Source: Gemmatimonadota bacterium
GTDB lineage: Bacteria; Gemmatimonadota; Gemmatimonadetes; Longimicrobiales; Gaopeijiaceae
Length of the DNA: 64,000 bases
Direction of reading: 5' to 3'
Assembly (NCBI GenBank): GCA_021295815.1
Contig: JAGWBQ010000004.1
Span: forward strand, 1-64,000
Below the pieces are notes generated by a model that saw only the letters and a program-made list of their open reading frames with translations, was not told the origin of the DNA and ran no database searches. Positions 1-9,159 of this stretch are shown here, one piece after another. The translations under genes were made by a program, and so were the position numbers. Each line of letters opens with the position of its first letter. Position 1 is the first letter of the stretch.

Positions 1-89
1 AGAAGGCCGTCGGTCCCGAGATCGGTCAGGGCCAGGAGGTGGCGCGGCGCGGCTGCGAAGCTCCCGGCCGACGTAGGCGGATCGGTCAC
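1..89 (-). CDS. Carbamoyltransferase, N-terminal fragment (ArgF or PyrB)
   Basis: Only the first 29 codons lie in the window. The GTG start at 89 shares four bases with the hslU stop (GTGA), the same coupling seen at many junctions here. The reading begins [11 protein letters not shown] and continues with APRHLLALTDLGTDGL. The RHLL-x-L-x-DL pattern near the N-terminus is typical of ornithine and aspartate carbamoyltransferases, which begin with a short helix before the carbamoyl-phosphate site. The fragment is too short to separate ArgF from PyrB, and the catalytic motif (SxRTR) is outside the window. Confidence 0.45.
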   Translation of the reverse strand, partial: MTDPPTSAGSFAAAPRHLLALTDLGTDGL

Positions 90-1558
90 AGGATGTAGCG
101 GCGGAGATCCTCGTCTTCCGATATGCTCGCGAGCTGCCTGCGTACGAATTCCCGATCGATGGCTATGCCTCCTTCCGGTCCTTCGGGGAGCTCGAAGAGC
201 ACATCTTCCAGCAGCGTGGTCATCACCGTGTGAAGCCTGCGGGCGCCGATGTTCTCCAGGCGCTCGTTCAACCTGGTCGCGATCCGGGAGATCTCTTCGA
301 TGGCGCCGTCGGTGAAGGTGACCTCGGATCCGTCCGCTTCGATGAGCGCGGCATACTGCTTCGACAGAGCGTTCTCCGGCTCGGTGAGTATCCGAACGAA
401 ATCCTCTTCGGAGAGCGATCGCAGCTCGACCCGCACCGGGAAGCGTCCCTGGAGCTCGGGGATGAGATCCGAGGGCTTCGAGAGGTGGAAGGCGCCAGCG
501 GCGATGAAGAGAATGTGGTCGGTGCGCACCAGACCGTACTTGGTGGTGACCGCGCAGCCCTCGACCACGGGAAGGAGGTCGCGTTGCACGCCTTCCCGGC
601 TCACTGCAGGGCCCCGTTCGTCGCGCGATCCCGCCACCTTGTCGATTTCGTCGAGAAAGACTATCCCGGTATCCTCCACTCGGTAGAGCGCGTCGTTCAC
701 GACCTCGTCCATGTCGACGAGCTTGTCGAGCTCGTCCTGCATCAGCAGGCGTCGAGCCTCGGCCACCGTCACCTTTCGACGTTTGGTCCGCTTGGGCAGG
801 AGGTCCTGGAGCATGTCGCTCATGCCGTGATCCATCGAGGGGTCGCTCCCGCCGAGCGGGATCATCATCCCCTGGATGTTGGGCGCCTGGGAGATCTCCA
901 GTTCGACCTCGCGATCCTCGAGCTTTCCTTCGTCGAGGAGCTTCCGCATCTTCTCTCGCGTCCGCTGTCTGCGTCCGTCGGTATCGCCCTGAGGTTCCGT
1001 ATCGCCCACCGGGTTGGTGACGAAGACCCGCGGAGTCGTCGTCCGGCGCGTCGGCGCCGGACTCAACGGCTCCGGCAGCAGGAGGTTCAGAAGCTGCTCG
1101 GTGACGTTGCTCTCGGCCACCCCCTGCATCATCTCCTCGCGTTCACTGCGTACCAGCGATATGGCGATGTCGACGAGATCGCGGATCATCGACTCGACGT
1201 CCCGCCCCACGTACCCGACCTCGGTGAATTTGGATGCCTCGACCTTGACGAAAGGAGCCTCCGCCAGCCGGGCGAGTCGGCGCGAAATCTCGGTCTTCCC
1301 GACGCCGGTGGGTCCTATGAGGATGAGGTTGTTCGGCGCGATCTCCTGACGCATCTCCTCGGCTACGCGCTGTCTGCGCCAACGATTGCGCATGACGATA
1401 GCGACCGCCTTCTTCGCGGCGGCCTGGCCGATGATGTACTTGTCAAGCTCCTCGACTATCTGGCGGGGTGTGAGCTCGTCGACCCAGGGCTCGGTCTCGG
1501 CATCGGGCTCGAGCCCCGCCTCTCCGTCGGGCACGAGCTCCGGCCGTTCCGCGCTCAC
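86..1558 (-). CDS. hslU: ATP-dependent protease ATPase subunit HslU
   Basis: AAA+ unfoldase that caps the HslV peptidase in the cytoplasm and threads substrates into it. The 490-residue protein has the [15 protein letters not shown] start of the family (31-45), Walker A GPTGVGKT (82-89), the pore loop GYVG (115-118), a long I-domain (about 130-265), Walker [10 protein letters not shown] (299-307) and the conserved C-terminal tail ending DLRRYIL, which docks into HslV. It is longer than the usual 440-460 residues because of an acidic N-terminal extension of about 25 residues and a longer I-domain. The GTG start overlaps the hslV stop as GTGA. Confidence 0.97.
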   Translation of the reverse strand: MSAERPELVPDGEAGLEPDAETEPWVDELTPRQIVEELDKYIIGQAAAKKAVAIVMRNRWRRQRVAEEMRQEIAPNNLILIGPTGVGKTEISRRLARLAEAPFVKVEASKFTEVGYVGRDVESMIRDLVDIAISLVRSEREEMMQGVAESNVTEQLLNLLLPEPLSPAPTRRTTTPRVFVTNPVGDTEPQGDTDGRRQRTREKMRKLLDEGKLEDREVELEISQAPNIQGMMIPLGGSDPSMDHGMSDMLQDLLPKRTKRRKVTVAEARRLLMQDELDKLVDMDEVVNDALYRVEDTGIVFLDEIDKVAGSRDERGPAVSREGVQRDLLPVVEGCAVTTKYGLVRTDHILFIAAGAFHLSKPSDLIPELQGRFPVRVELRSLSEEDFVRILTEPENALSKQYAALIEADGSEVTFTDGAIEEISRIATRLNERLENIGARRLHTVMTTLLEDVLFELPEGPEGGIAIDREFVRRQLASISEDEDLRRYIL

Positions 1559-2154
1559 GATTCCTCCGCGGCGCTCGCCGTCGGAGCGGCATCGAGCTCC
1601 AGAACCACTATGTCCCTGTTGGTATAGATGCAGATATCTCCGGTAATCTCTAAGGCCGAGCGCACGATCTCGGCGGGAGTCAGGTCCGAGTGCGCCCTGA
1701 GCGCCCGCGCCGCAGCGAGAGCGAAGCCGCTGCCCGAGCCTATCGCCAGCACGTCGTCGTCGGGTTCGATCACGTCTCCGGTTCCGCTGACCAGGAAGAG
1801 GTGTTCGCGGTCGGCGACGGCGATAAGGGCGTCCAGCCGGCGCAGATAACGGTCGGTGCGCCAGTCCCGGGCCAGTTCCACAACGGCTCGCGAGAGGTTG
1901 GCGGGGTGGCGTTCGAGCTTCTCCTCGAGCCGTTCGAAAAGGGTGAAGGCGTCAGCGACCGCGCCCGCGAATCCGGCCAGCACCTTGCCGTCTCTGAGCT
2001 CGCGCACTTTGCGCGCGCTGCCTTTGACGACGGTATCGGCCATCGTTACCTGTCCGTCGCCGCCCATCGCCACCCTGCTCCGATTCCTCACCGCCAGCAC
2101 CGTTGTGGACCGTGTCCGGGCGGTGCCGTCGGACATTTTCTCCATGTCGATCAT
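1555..2154 (-). CDS. hslV: ATP-dependent protease proteolytic subunit HslV
   Basis: N-terminal threonine peptidase of the HslVU proteasome-like complex. The family core [47 protein letters not shown] and GDICIYTN is intact. By alignment the nucleophile is the first Thr of the TT pair at 17-18, so the printed start implies a 16-residue propeptide. In-frame ATGs at codons 4 and 7 would shorten it, and codon 7 has a GGAG just upstream, so the exact start is unsure. hslU follows in a GTGA overlap, and xerC ends about 100 bases upstream. Confidence 0.96.
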   Translation of the reverse strand: MIDMEKMSDGTARTRSTTVLAVRNRSRVAMGGDGQVTMADTVVKGSARKVRELRDGKVLAGFAGAVADAFTLFERLEEKLERHPANLSRAVVELARDWRTDRYLRRLDALIAVADREHLFLVSGTGDVIEPDDDVLAIGSGSGFALAAARALRAHSDLTPAEIVRSALEITGDICIYTNRDIVVLELDAAPTASAAEES

Positions 2155-2255
2155 GGCTAAAGCTAGCGAGGTTCGGCGACCGACAGTCCGTGGACAATCT
2201 CACGCGAGCACCGAAGGCGACGAAGCGCCGCGCCGGCCGCGGGGACGGACCTCTC

Positions 2256-3227
2256 TCACCGGGCTCGCGGGTGAGCGTCGAGGTAGGCCGCCCTGACCTT
2301 AGTCCGTGATATGTGCGTGTAGTCCTTGGTGGTCGAGAGCGACACGTGGCCGAGGAGCTCCTTCACTACCAGAAGGCTTGCACCGGCGTCGAGCAGGTGG
2401 GTGGCGAAGGAGTGGCGGAGCGCGTGAGCGGAGAGGCCGCGGGCCCCCGCCGAACATTCGAAGATACGCTTCACCGCGATCTGGATGGAGCGACGCGAGA
2501 GGCGCCGGCCCGCGCGGTTCACGAGCAGAGCGGACTCGCCCGGAACGACCGCCTCCAACCGGGCCGGGAGGTAGCGGTCGATGGCGACGGCGGCGGCGTC
2601 GGTTACCGGTACGATCCGTTCCTTACCGCCCTTGCCGAGCACGACGGCGCTTTTCGCCCGCCGGTGGATGCCGGTCAGATCGAGGCCGTGGAGCTCCGCC
2701 AGACGGATGCCGCTGCCGTAGAGCATCTCGATTATCACCAGATCGCGCAGGGCCGAAAGGGAGCCGTCGGCGGATCGGGCCTCGGCGAATTCGCAGACAG
2801 TCCGGGCTTCACCGGTGTTCAGGTGATCCGCGAGCTTGCGGGTGTGGCGGGGCGGCCGAACCCGCGCCGCAGGACTGTCGGTCACGACACCCTCGGCTTC
2901 CAGGAATCGGTAGAACGTCCTGAGGGCCGCCACCTTGCGGGCGATCGTGCGGCGCGAAAGCCCTCTGCGCCTGAGCCAGCCCATGAAGCCGCGGACGGCC
3001 AGGCGATCAATGGCGGCGTTCGACCATCCCCAGCTCGCCTCTCCCAGGTGCTCGGTAAGGAATTTCTCCATTTGCCTGAGATCGCTTCGGTAAGCCTTGA
3101 CGGTATTCGGAGAAAGACCGCGTTCCTCGGTTATCTGGCGCAGGAAGGCGCGGAGGTGACGCTCCCGGCGAGGTGCAGGAGCTGCGGTGGATCTGGAGGC
3201 CCCCGCCGATTTCCGGGTCGGACTCAC
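2256..3227 (-). CDS. xerC: Tyrosine recombinase XerC
   Basis: Site-specific recombinase that resolves chromosome dimers at dif. The GTG start at 3227 overlaps the trmFO stop (GTGA) and gives a 323-residue protein; longer in-frame extensions run through trmFO and are rejected. An N-terminal SAM-like core-binding domain (about 20-110, SPNTVKAYRSDL) precedes the catalytic domain. The catalytic set is visible: R175 in GSGIRLAEL, the Lys in GKGGKER (199-205), H268-x-x-R271 in HALRHSFATH, H294 in LGHVSLSTT, and the nucleophile Y303 in DYTH. The order topA-trmFO-xerC-hslV-hslU, shared with Bacillus, supports XerC over XerD. Confidence 0.9.
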   Translation of the reverse strand: MSPTRKSAGASRSTAAPAPRRERHLRAFLRQITEERGLSPNTVKAYRSDLRQMEKFLTEHLGEASWGWSNAAIDRLAVRGFMGWLRRRGLSRRTIARKVAALRTFYRFLEAEGVVTDSPAARVRPPRHTRKLADHLNTGEARTVCEFAEARSADGSLSALRDLVIIEMLYGSGIRLAELHGLDLTGIHRRAKSAVVLGKGGKERIVPVTDAAAVAIDRYLPARLEAVVPGESALLVNRAGRRLSRRSIQIAVKRIFECSAGARGLSAHALRHSFATHLLDAGASLLVVKELLGHVSLSTTKDYTHISRTKVRAAYLDAHPRAR

Positions 3228-4663
3228 GATGCGGCCGGAAGGCTCACGCCGTCGAGCCAGACCTGAAAGTCCCGCTGCGCTCGCTCCGAGAGCAGCTTGC
3301 GTCGGACCGACTTGCCGCGCACCCGCTTGGCGAGCGGATCCACTAGCCCCCAGTTGGAGTTCATCGGCTGGAAGTTGGTCTCGTCCGCCTCGCGGAGATA
3401 GCGGCAGAGCCCGCCGATCATGGTTGTGGGCGGCGGAAAGGTCGGCTCCCGGCCGGCGAGAATGCGGGAAAGGTTGATCCCCGCCATCATTCCGCTCGTG
3501 GCCGACTCCGTGTAGCCCTCCACCCCGGTCAGCTGTCCGGCGAAGAGGAGGTGGTGGCGGTCGGGCGGGGACCCCCAGGAGGTCAGGGATCGGGGGGAGT
3601 TGACGTATATGTTGCGATGGATCGACCCCCAGCGCAGGAACTCGGCGTCGGCCAGACCGGGAATGGCTGCGAAAATGCGTCGCTGTTCGCCGATGCGGAG
3701 GCGAGTCTGGAATCCGACCAGGTTCCACATCTGACCCCAACGGTCCTCTCGGCGCAACTGGACGACCGCCCAGGGACGTTCGTCGTTCCGGGGATCGGTC
3801 AGGCCTATCGGCTTCATCGGGCCGAAGCGAAGGGTGTCGCGGCCGCGCGCCGCCATGACCTCGACCGGCAGGCAGCCCTCGAAGTACGGCACTTCGTCCC
3901 AGTCGTGGCCGGCGTGAGCTTCGCCTGCCCTGAGCTCGTCGACGAAGCTCTCGTACTCGTCCCTGTTCATGGGACAGTTCAGGTAGTCGTCGTCCTCGCC
4001 GTAGCGACCTGCGGCGAAGATGACGGAATCGTCGAGTCCGTCGCGGTGGACAATGGGGGCGATGGCGTCGAAGAACGCGAGCCCCGAATCGCCGAGCATC
4101 TCCCGGATCGAGCTCGCGAGGGGACCCGAGGTCAACGGACCGGTGGCCACGATCATAGGTCCGTCGGGAATGGAGGTCACCTCCCGGCGGATCACCTCGA
4201 CGCCTGGCGCGCCTTCCACCGCGGCGGTCATTGCTTCGGCGAAGATACGTCGATCCACGGCCAGGGCCGATCCGGCCCTGACCCGGGCGCTCTCGGCGGA
4301 ACGGAGCAGGACCGAACCCAGGCCGCGCATCTCGTACTTGAGCTGACCGTGAGCGTTGGCGGGATCTTCGCTCTTGAAGGAGTTGGTGCAGACCAGCTCA
4401 CCGAGAAGATCGGTCCGATGCGCCTCGGTGCCGACCAGCGGGCGCATCTCGAAGAGCTCGACTCGATGGCCGCGCGCCGCCAGTTGGAGCGCCGCTTCGC
4501 AACCGGCCAGCCCTCCGCCCACCACGGCAACCGGCGGACGCTTTCCGGGCGACCCACCGGCATGGACCGTCGGCGGGTCCGAGCTGGTCGCTCCGGCGTG
4601 CGGAATCGTTCCCGCCGATCCCGCCGTCGGGCTTTCTTTGGCCGGTCCGTCGCATTCGGGCAT
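3224..4663 (-). CDS. trmFO: tRNA (uracil-5-)-methyltransferase TrmFO (folate/FAD-dependent)
   Basis: Makes T54 in the tRNA T-loop using methylene-tetrahydrofolate and FADH2. The 479-residue protein has the dinucleotide-binding loop VAVVGGGLAGCEAA near residue 45, the family block LVCTNSFKSEDPANAHGQL holding a conserved Cys, DYLNCPMNRDEY with the second Cys, and a C-terminal FAD motif ATSGMMAGINLSR. The first 40 residues are low-complexity and not part of the family. No better start was seen downstream, so the ATG at 4663 is kept. It lies 14 bases after topA and is coupled to xerC by GTGA. Confidence 0.96.
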   Translation of the reverse strand: MPECDGPAKESPTAGSAGTIPHAGATSSDPPTVHAGGSPGKRPPVAVVGGGLAGCEAALQLAARGHRVELFEMRPLVGTEAHRTDLLGELVCTNSFKSEDPANAHGQLKYEMRGLGSVLLRSAESARVRAGSALAVDRRIFAEAMTAAVEGAPGVEVIRREVTSIPDGPMIVATGPLTSGPLASSIREMLGDSGLAFFDAIAPIVHRDGLDDSVIFAAGRYGEDDDYLNCPMNRDEYESFVDELRAGEAHAGHDWDEVPYFEGCLPVEVMAARGRDTLRFGPMKPIGLTDPRNDERPWAVVQLRREDRWGQMWNLVGFQTRLRIGEQRRIFAAIPGLADAEFLRWGSIHRNIYVNSPRSLTSWGSPPDRHHLLFAGQLTGVEGYTESATSGMMAGINLSRILAGREPTFPPPTTMIGGLCRYLREADETNFQPMNSNWGLVDPLAKRVRGKSVRRKLLSERAQRDFQVWLDGVSLPAAS

Positions 4664-4677
4664 CGCAGACAGTCCGG

Positions 4678-7338
4678 TCAGGTCCTGCCTCGGGTCCTTT
4701 TCCGGCGGCCTTTCGGTATTCCCTTTCGCTTCGGGGCGCTGGCCTTGGCCGCCAGAAGGCTTACGGCGGCGTCGAGGTCGATGTCCGTGACTTCCCGACC
4801 TTTAGGCACGCTGGCGTTGATCCTGCCGTCGGTGACGTACGGGCCGTAGCGACCGTCCAGGATATTGACCTGCTTACCGGACTCGGGATGGGCGCCCAGC
4901 TCGCGAAGCGGCTTGCGAGGCCCCTGCCTGCCTTTCCTGAGCTTTGTTCTTGCGCCATCGACCAACGCCACGGCCTCGCCCAGCCCCACCGTCCAGACGC
5001 TGTCCACGTCGGGCAGGTCGGCGTAGCTCCTCTCGCACCGCACCTTGGGACGCCCTCGCCAAAGACCGGCTTCCACCGCTGCGCCCAACACCGGATGCGG
5101 CCCCAGCTCGCGGGGGAGCCTAAGCATGCGCAGCGCCAGATCGAGGTCCACATCGGCCGGATCGACGCCCTCGGGAATGCTCGCCCTCTGCGGCTTTCCG
5201 TTCTCGCCGGCAGCCTCGATGTAGGGACCGTAGCGCCCCGCCTTCCTGCGGACGGTCCGCCCTGTTTCCGGGTCCCTGCCCAGGAGACTGTCCGCCGCGT
5301 TGAGCAGCGCCAGCGCCTCGTCCAGCGTGACCTCCCAGATGGCCTCGAAAGAGGGCAGGTCGGCGTATATGGTGCCGCACCTCACGTACGGCCCCACCCG
5401 CCCCGCTCCCGCGACGACGCTGTCGCCGGAAGCGGCGTCGGTCCCCAAATGCAATGGCAGCTCGAATATTCGAACCGACTGTTCCGTGTCGAGGCTGAAC
5501 GGGTCGATGCCCTGCGGAACCGAAGCCTTCTTGGTCTGAGCTCCCTGATCTTCCATGGTGAGAAAGGGACCGAACCGTCCGAGATGCAGGGTGATAACCT
5601 CCTTGGTATCCGGATGCTCACCGACCCTCATGCCGTCGTCGAGCTGGCGCTTGAAGGGTGGGTAGAAGCGTTCCAGCACCTCGTGCCACTCCTCCTGGCC
5701 GGCTTCGATCAGGTCCAGAGTGTCCTCCATCCGACTCGTGAACTCGACGTCGAAAGTGTCGGGAAGAACCCTTACCAGCAGCTTGCCCACGAACTCTCCG
5801 TCTTCCGTTATCGTGAAGCGACGCTGCTGGAGAGTCACGTAGCCCACCGTCACTATCCGGGAGAGGATTTGCGCGTAGGTGGAGGGGCGTCCGATGCCGA
5901 CTTCCTCCATCTTCTTGACTAGGCCGGCCTCGGAATAGCGCGGCGGCGGCTGAGTGAAGTGCTGCCTGGGCTCGACGTCGGTAAGCTCGGCCACGCTCTT
6001 CTCTTCGAGCGGTGGAAGGGGCTGCACGTCGCCCAGCGTGCGGTGGTCGCCGCTCTCGGTGCGCTCGACGTAGAGTCGGGTGTAACCGTCGAAGCGGAGG
6101 ACCGATCCCGAGGACCGGAAGAGGTAGCGGTTCTTCGGCCGCCTCACATCGAAGTCGGCGGTGGTGGTGTCGTAGACCGCCGGATTCATCTGGCTCGCCA
6201 CGAAGCGCTTCCAGATCATCTCGTACAGTCCTGCGTGCGCGGCGTCGAGATGGTGGCGCACCTCGTCCGGATGGATGTCCACGCGAGTCGGACGGATGGC
6301 TTCATGCGCGTCCTGAGCCTGACTCTTCCTGTTGCTTCCGAAGTGGCGAGGCTTGGAGGGGACGTAGCTGTCGCCCATCTCGGACCGCACCCAGCCTCGG
6401 GCGTCGCTCACGGCCTCGAGCGAGACCCGGGTGGAGTCGGTGCGCATGTAGGTGATGAGACCGACTCGACCGCGCGAGCCAACCGGCAGACCGTCGTAGA
6501 GCTCCTGGGCGAGCCTCATCGTGCGCTTGACCGGGAGGCGGAAGCGCTTGGCGGCCTGCTGCTGGAGAGTTGAAGTGGTGAACGGCGGAGGTGCGTTCTT
6601 GCGCTTCCGTCTCTGGCGGAGCGCGGTCACCGTCATGGAGTCGAGGACGAGCTCGTCCAAGACCTCCTTCGCCGCCTTCTCGTCGGCGAGCTCCACCTTC
6701 TTCCGGTTGACGTGGTGGAGCCGGGCGATGAACGCCTCGCCCTTGAAGCGCAGGTGTGCCGTTATCGACCAGTACTCCTGCTCCACGAAGCGCCTGATTT
6801 CGTCTTCGCGCTCGTAGATGAGCCGAAGAGCTACCGTCTGCACCCGACCGGCGGATTTTCCCTTGGGCAGGCGACGGCTCACCAGGTAGCCGACCAGACG
6901 ATCGAGAAGGCGTCGCGCCTGCTGGGCGTGGACACGGTCGAAGTCGATCTCGCTCGGGGAGGCGACGGCCTCCTTCACGGCTCTGCTGGTGACCTCGCGG
7001 AACCGGACCCGTCCGAAGCGAGAGGGGTCGCGATCGTAGCCCAGAAGCTGGGCCACATGGTAGGCGATGGCTTCGCCCTCCCGATCTGGGTCGGTGGCGA
7101 GAAGGATGCGTTCGGCGTTCTTGGCTCGCCGTCGCATCTCGCGCACGACCTTCTCCTTGCCCTCGACGACGCGGTAGGTCGGCTTGAAGCCTTTCTCGAC
7201 ATCGACCGCCAGAGACGCCTTGGGCAGATCCTGCACGTGTCCCACGGACGCGGTAATGTCGAAGCCGTTTCCGAGATACCTGCTCAAGGTGGTCGCCTTT
7301 GCGGGCGATTCTACGATTACGAGCGCCTTCGCTGACAT
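4678..7338 (-). CDS. topA: DNA topoisomerase I (type IA)
   Basis: Relaxes negative supercoils by single-strand passage. The TOPRIM domain opens with ALVIVESPAKATTLSRYLG (5-23) and has ATDPDREGEA (81-90); the active-site Tyr is Y297 in GLITYMRTDSTR. After the core, from about residue 600, there are roughly five topoisomerase C-terminal repeats of the form LG-x-DPETG...GRYGPY...DLDLAL, for example at LGRDPETGRTV and LGAHPESGKQV. No Cys4 zinc ribbons are present, unlike the Escherichia enzyme. The protein ends in a basic tail (KGRRKRTRGRT). It heads the conserved topA-trmFO-xerC-hslVU block. Confidence 0.96.
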   Translation of the reverse strand: MSAKALVIVESPAKATTLSRYLGNGFDITASVGHVQDLPKASLAVDVEKGFKPTYRVVEGKEKVVREMRRRAKNAERILLATDPDREGEAIAYHVAQLLGYDRDPSRFGRVRFREVTSRAVKEAVASPSEIDFDRVHAQQARRLLDRLVGYLVSRRLPKGKSAGRVQTVALRLIYEREDEIRRFVEQEYWSITAHLRFKGEAFIARLHHVNRKKVELADEKAAKEVLDELVLDSMTVTALRQRRKRKNAPPPFTTSTLQQQAAKRFRLPVKRTMRLAQELYDGLPVGSRGRVGLITYMRTDSTRVSLEAVSDARGWVRSEMGDSYVPSKPRHFGSNRKSQAQDAHEAIRPTRVDIHPDEVRHHLDAAHAGLYEMIWKRFVASQMNPAVYDTTTADFDVRRPKNRYLFRSSGSVLRFDGYTRLYVERTESGDHRTLGDVQPLPPLEEKSVAELTDVEPRQHFTQPPPRYSEAGLVKKMEEVGIGRPSTYAQILSRIVTVGYVTLQQRRFTITEDGEFVGKLLVRVLPDTFDVEFTSRMEDTLDLIEAGQEEWHEVLERFYPPFKRQLDDGMRVGEHPDTKEVITLHLGRFGPFLTMEDQGAQTKKASVPQGIDPFSLDTEQSVRIFELPLHLGTDAASGDSVVAGAGRVGPYVRCGTIYADLPSFEAIWEVTLDEALALLNAADSLLGRDPETGRTVRRKAGRYGPYIEAAGENGKPQRASIPEGVDPADVDLDLALRMLRLPRELGPHPVLGAAVEAGLWRGRPKVRCERSYADLPDVDSVWTVGLGEAVALVDGARTKLRKGRQGPRKPLRELGAHPESGKQVNILDGRYGPYVTDGRINASVPKGREVTDIDLDAAVSLLAAKASAPKRKGIPKGRRKRTRGRT

Positions 7339-7344
7339 GAAATC

Positions 7345-7965
7345 CTACATTCCCTTTCTTGGCGATCCTTCGGTGGCGGGCCCCATGTGCTCGCCGTCGT
7401 AAGCCGGACCGGTGAATGAAACGATCTTCGCCGCAAGCTCGGAGACTGTCAACTCATCGGTATCGATGGCGTGGTCGGCCTGAGCATAGAACGGCAGGCG
7501 AGTCGCCGCGAACTCCCGGAGGGTGTCGAGCAGCCCGGGGGCGGCGAGAAGCGGACGCCTGACGACTCCCTGGGGTTCGGAGTCCAGCCGTCGGACGGCC
7601 GTTTCGGGCCGTGTGCGCAGCCAGATGCTCAACGTACCGAGCGGAACCCGGCCAAGGCGGTCCATCGCCTGCGCGGCCCACCCCCCGCCCGGCGATACCA
7701 CCACCCGGTCGCGTTCAAGGGAAACGCTCGCGAGTCGGGCCTCGGCCTCCCTGAAGGCGGGCTCGCCCCATTTCGTGAAGATTTCGGGAACCGGCATTTC
7801 GAACTCACGCTCCAGGCAGTGGTCGATGTCGACGAAGTGCCAGCCGAGTCGGCTGGCGACCTCCCGGCCCACCTCCGTCTTGCCGCTGGCCATGGCGCCC
7901 ACGAGCACTACGCGTTCGACCTCAGGACCGGTCGCTCGCCTGGTCAGATTTTCCTCTCTTGCCAA
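7345..7965 (-). CDS. aroK: Shikimate kinase
   Basis: Phosphorylates shikimate at the 3-hydroxyl in chorismate synthesis. The P-loop is GAMASGKTEVG, a slight variant of GxMGSGKS/T. FVDID, the shikimate-contacting FREAE and SPGGGW segments, and VVRRPLL (lid Arg) follow in order. The start is uncertain. TTG at 7965 overlaps aroC by 22 bases; a CTG at 7947 would overlap the aroC stop as CTGA and sits five bases after GAGAGG, a good ribosome-binding site. No ATG or GTG exists before the P-loop at a sensible place. Confidence 0.92.
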   Translation of the reverse strand: MAREENLTRRATGPEVERVVLVGAMASGKTEVGREVASRLGWHFVDIDHCLEREFEMPVPEIFTKWGEPAFREAEARLASVSLERDRVVVSPGGGWAAQAMDRLGRVPLGTLSIWLRTRPETAVRRLDSEPQGVVRRPLLAAPGLLDTLREFAATRLPFYAQADHAIDTDELTVSELAAKIVSFTGPAYDGEHMGPATEGSPRKGM

Positions 7966-9152
7966 CCCCGCGCGGCGAGGCGAGCGAGATAGCCGTCGAA
8001 ATTCCTGCGCAGCTCCGCAAGGGAGTCGCCGCCGAACTTTTCCAGGAACGCGTCCGCGAGCACCAGGGCGACCATCGCCTCGCCGACGACCCCGGCCGCG
8101 GGCACCGCGCAGACGTCGCTTCGTTCCACGGCGGCATCACCGACCGAGCCGTCGCGCAGGTCAACCGAAGGCAGTCGCTTGCGCAGCGTCGAAATGGGCT
8201 TCATGGCGCCTCGCACGACGAGCGGGTGGCCCGTAGTGATGCCGCCCTCGAAGCCCCCCGCCCGATTCGTGGCGCGTCCGAAACCGCCGGAAGCCGGCGA
8301 GCCCTCGCGCGTGATGGGATCGTGCACCCGCGAGCCCGGTCGGTGCGCACCTTCGAATCCGAGCCCCAGCTCCACACCCTTGACGGCATGAATCGAGGCC
8401 ACCGCTCCCGCCATCCTTCCGTCGAGCTTGCTCTCCCACGTCACGTAGCTTCCGAGTCCGGCGGGCACGCCGGTCGCGACCACTTCGAACACGCCCCCGA
8501 GAGTGTCGCCGGCGTCCTTGGCGTCGTCGATCTCGGCCATCATCATTCGAGACGCCTCCTCGTCGAGACACCGTACGGGATTCCCGTCGGCGGCCGAATT
8601 GATGTCGACGGGCAGTTCGGTCGGACCGTGGCCGATCGAGCCGATCGAGACCACGTGGCTCCCGATGGTGATGCCGAATTCGGCCAGCAGTCTCTTGGCG
8701 ACTGCGCCGCAGGCCACCCGCGCGGCGGTCTCGCGGGCGCTAGCTCGCTCGAGGATGTCGCGCACGTCCCTGCGGTCGTACTTGAGGATGCCGACCAGAT
8801 CGGCGTGGCCGGGGCGGGGCAGGTAGTGGGGGCGCAGGGCCTTGGGATTCTCGTCCGAGGCGGGCCGCGCATGGCTCATCGCCTTGGTCCAGTTCTTCCA
8901 GTCGCGGTTCCGGATGAGCATGGCGACCGGTGACCCGAGCGTTTCGCCGAGCCGTACGCCGCTCACGAGTTCGGCCCGGTCGGACTCGATCTTCATGCGT
9001 CGTCCCCGTCCGTAACCGCCCATTCGTCGCTTCAGGTCGGGGTCGACATCGCGCTCCATCTCGAGCGACAGCCCGGCAGGGATTCCCTCGATGAGGGCGA
9101 CCAGGCCCTTGCCGTGCGATTCGCCGGCCGTATGGAAAGAGATGCGCTTCAC
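7944..9152 (-). CDS. aroC: Chorismate synthase
   Basis: Converts EPSP to chorismate with reduced FMN. The GTG start at 9152 is preceded by GAGGA at six bases and lies seven bases after the pilQ stop, giving 402 residues. The family N-terminus (RISFHTAGESHGKGLVALI), RRMGGYGRGRRMKIESD, RPGHADLVGILKY, RASARETAARVACGA and GGFEGGITTGHP are all visible. Upstream in-frame codons belong to pilQ and are rejected. With aroK and the pil operon it resembles the pilMNOPQ-aroK link of Proteobacteria, with aroC inserted. Confidence 0.96.
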   Translation of the reverse strand: MKRISFHTAGESHGKGLVALIEGIPAGLSLEMERDVDPDLKRRMGGYGRGRRMKIESDRAELVSGVRLGETLGSPVAMLIRNRDWKNWTKAMSHARPASDENPKALRPHYLPRPGHADLVGILKYDRRDVRDILERASARETAARVACGAVAKRLLAEFGITIGSHVVSIGSIGHGPTELPVDINSAADGNPVRCLDEEASRMMMAEIDDAKDAGDTLGGVFEVVATGVPAGLGSYVTWESKLDGRMAGAVASIHAVKGVELGLGFEGAHRPGSRVHDPITREGSPASGGFGRATNRAGGFEGGITTGHPLVVRGAMKPISTLRKRLPSVDLRDGSVGDAAVERSDVCAVPAAGVVGEAMVALVLADAFLEKFGGDSLAELRRNFDGYLARLAARGWQERKI

Positions 9153-9159
9153 GGTGTCC

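Noticed and set aside
230-1627. Long plus-strand frame of 465 codons opposite hslU
   Set aside because: hslU on the minus strand has all family motifs. The plus-strand frame is a mirror caused by high GC and shows no domain.
3228-3740. N-terminal extension of xerC by 171 codons
   Set aside because: It overlaps trmFO, is Pro/Arg-rich and lacks recombinase similarity; the GTG at 3227 in a GTGA overlap gives a normal-sized XerC.
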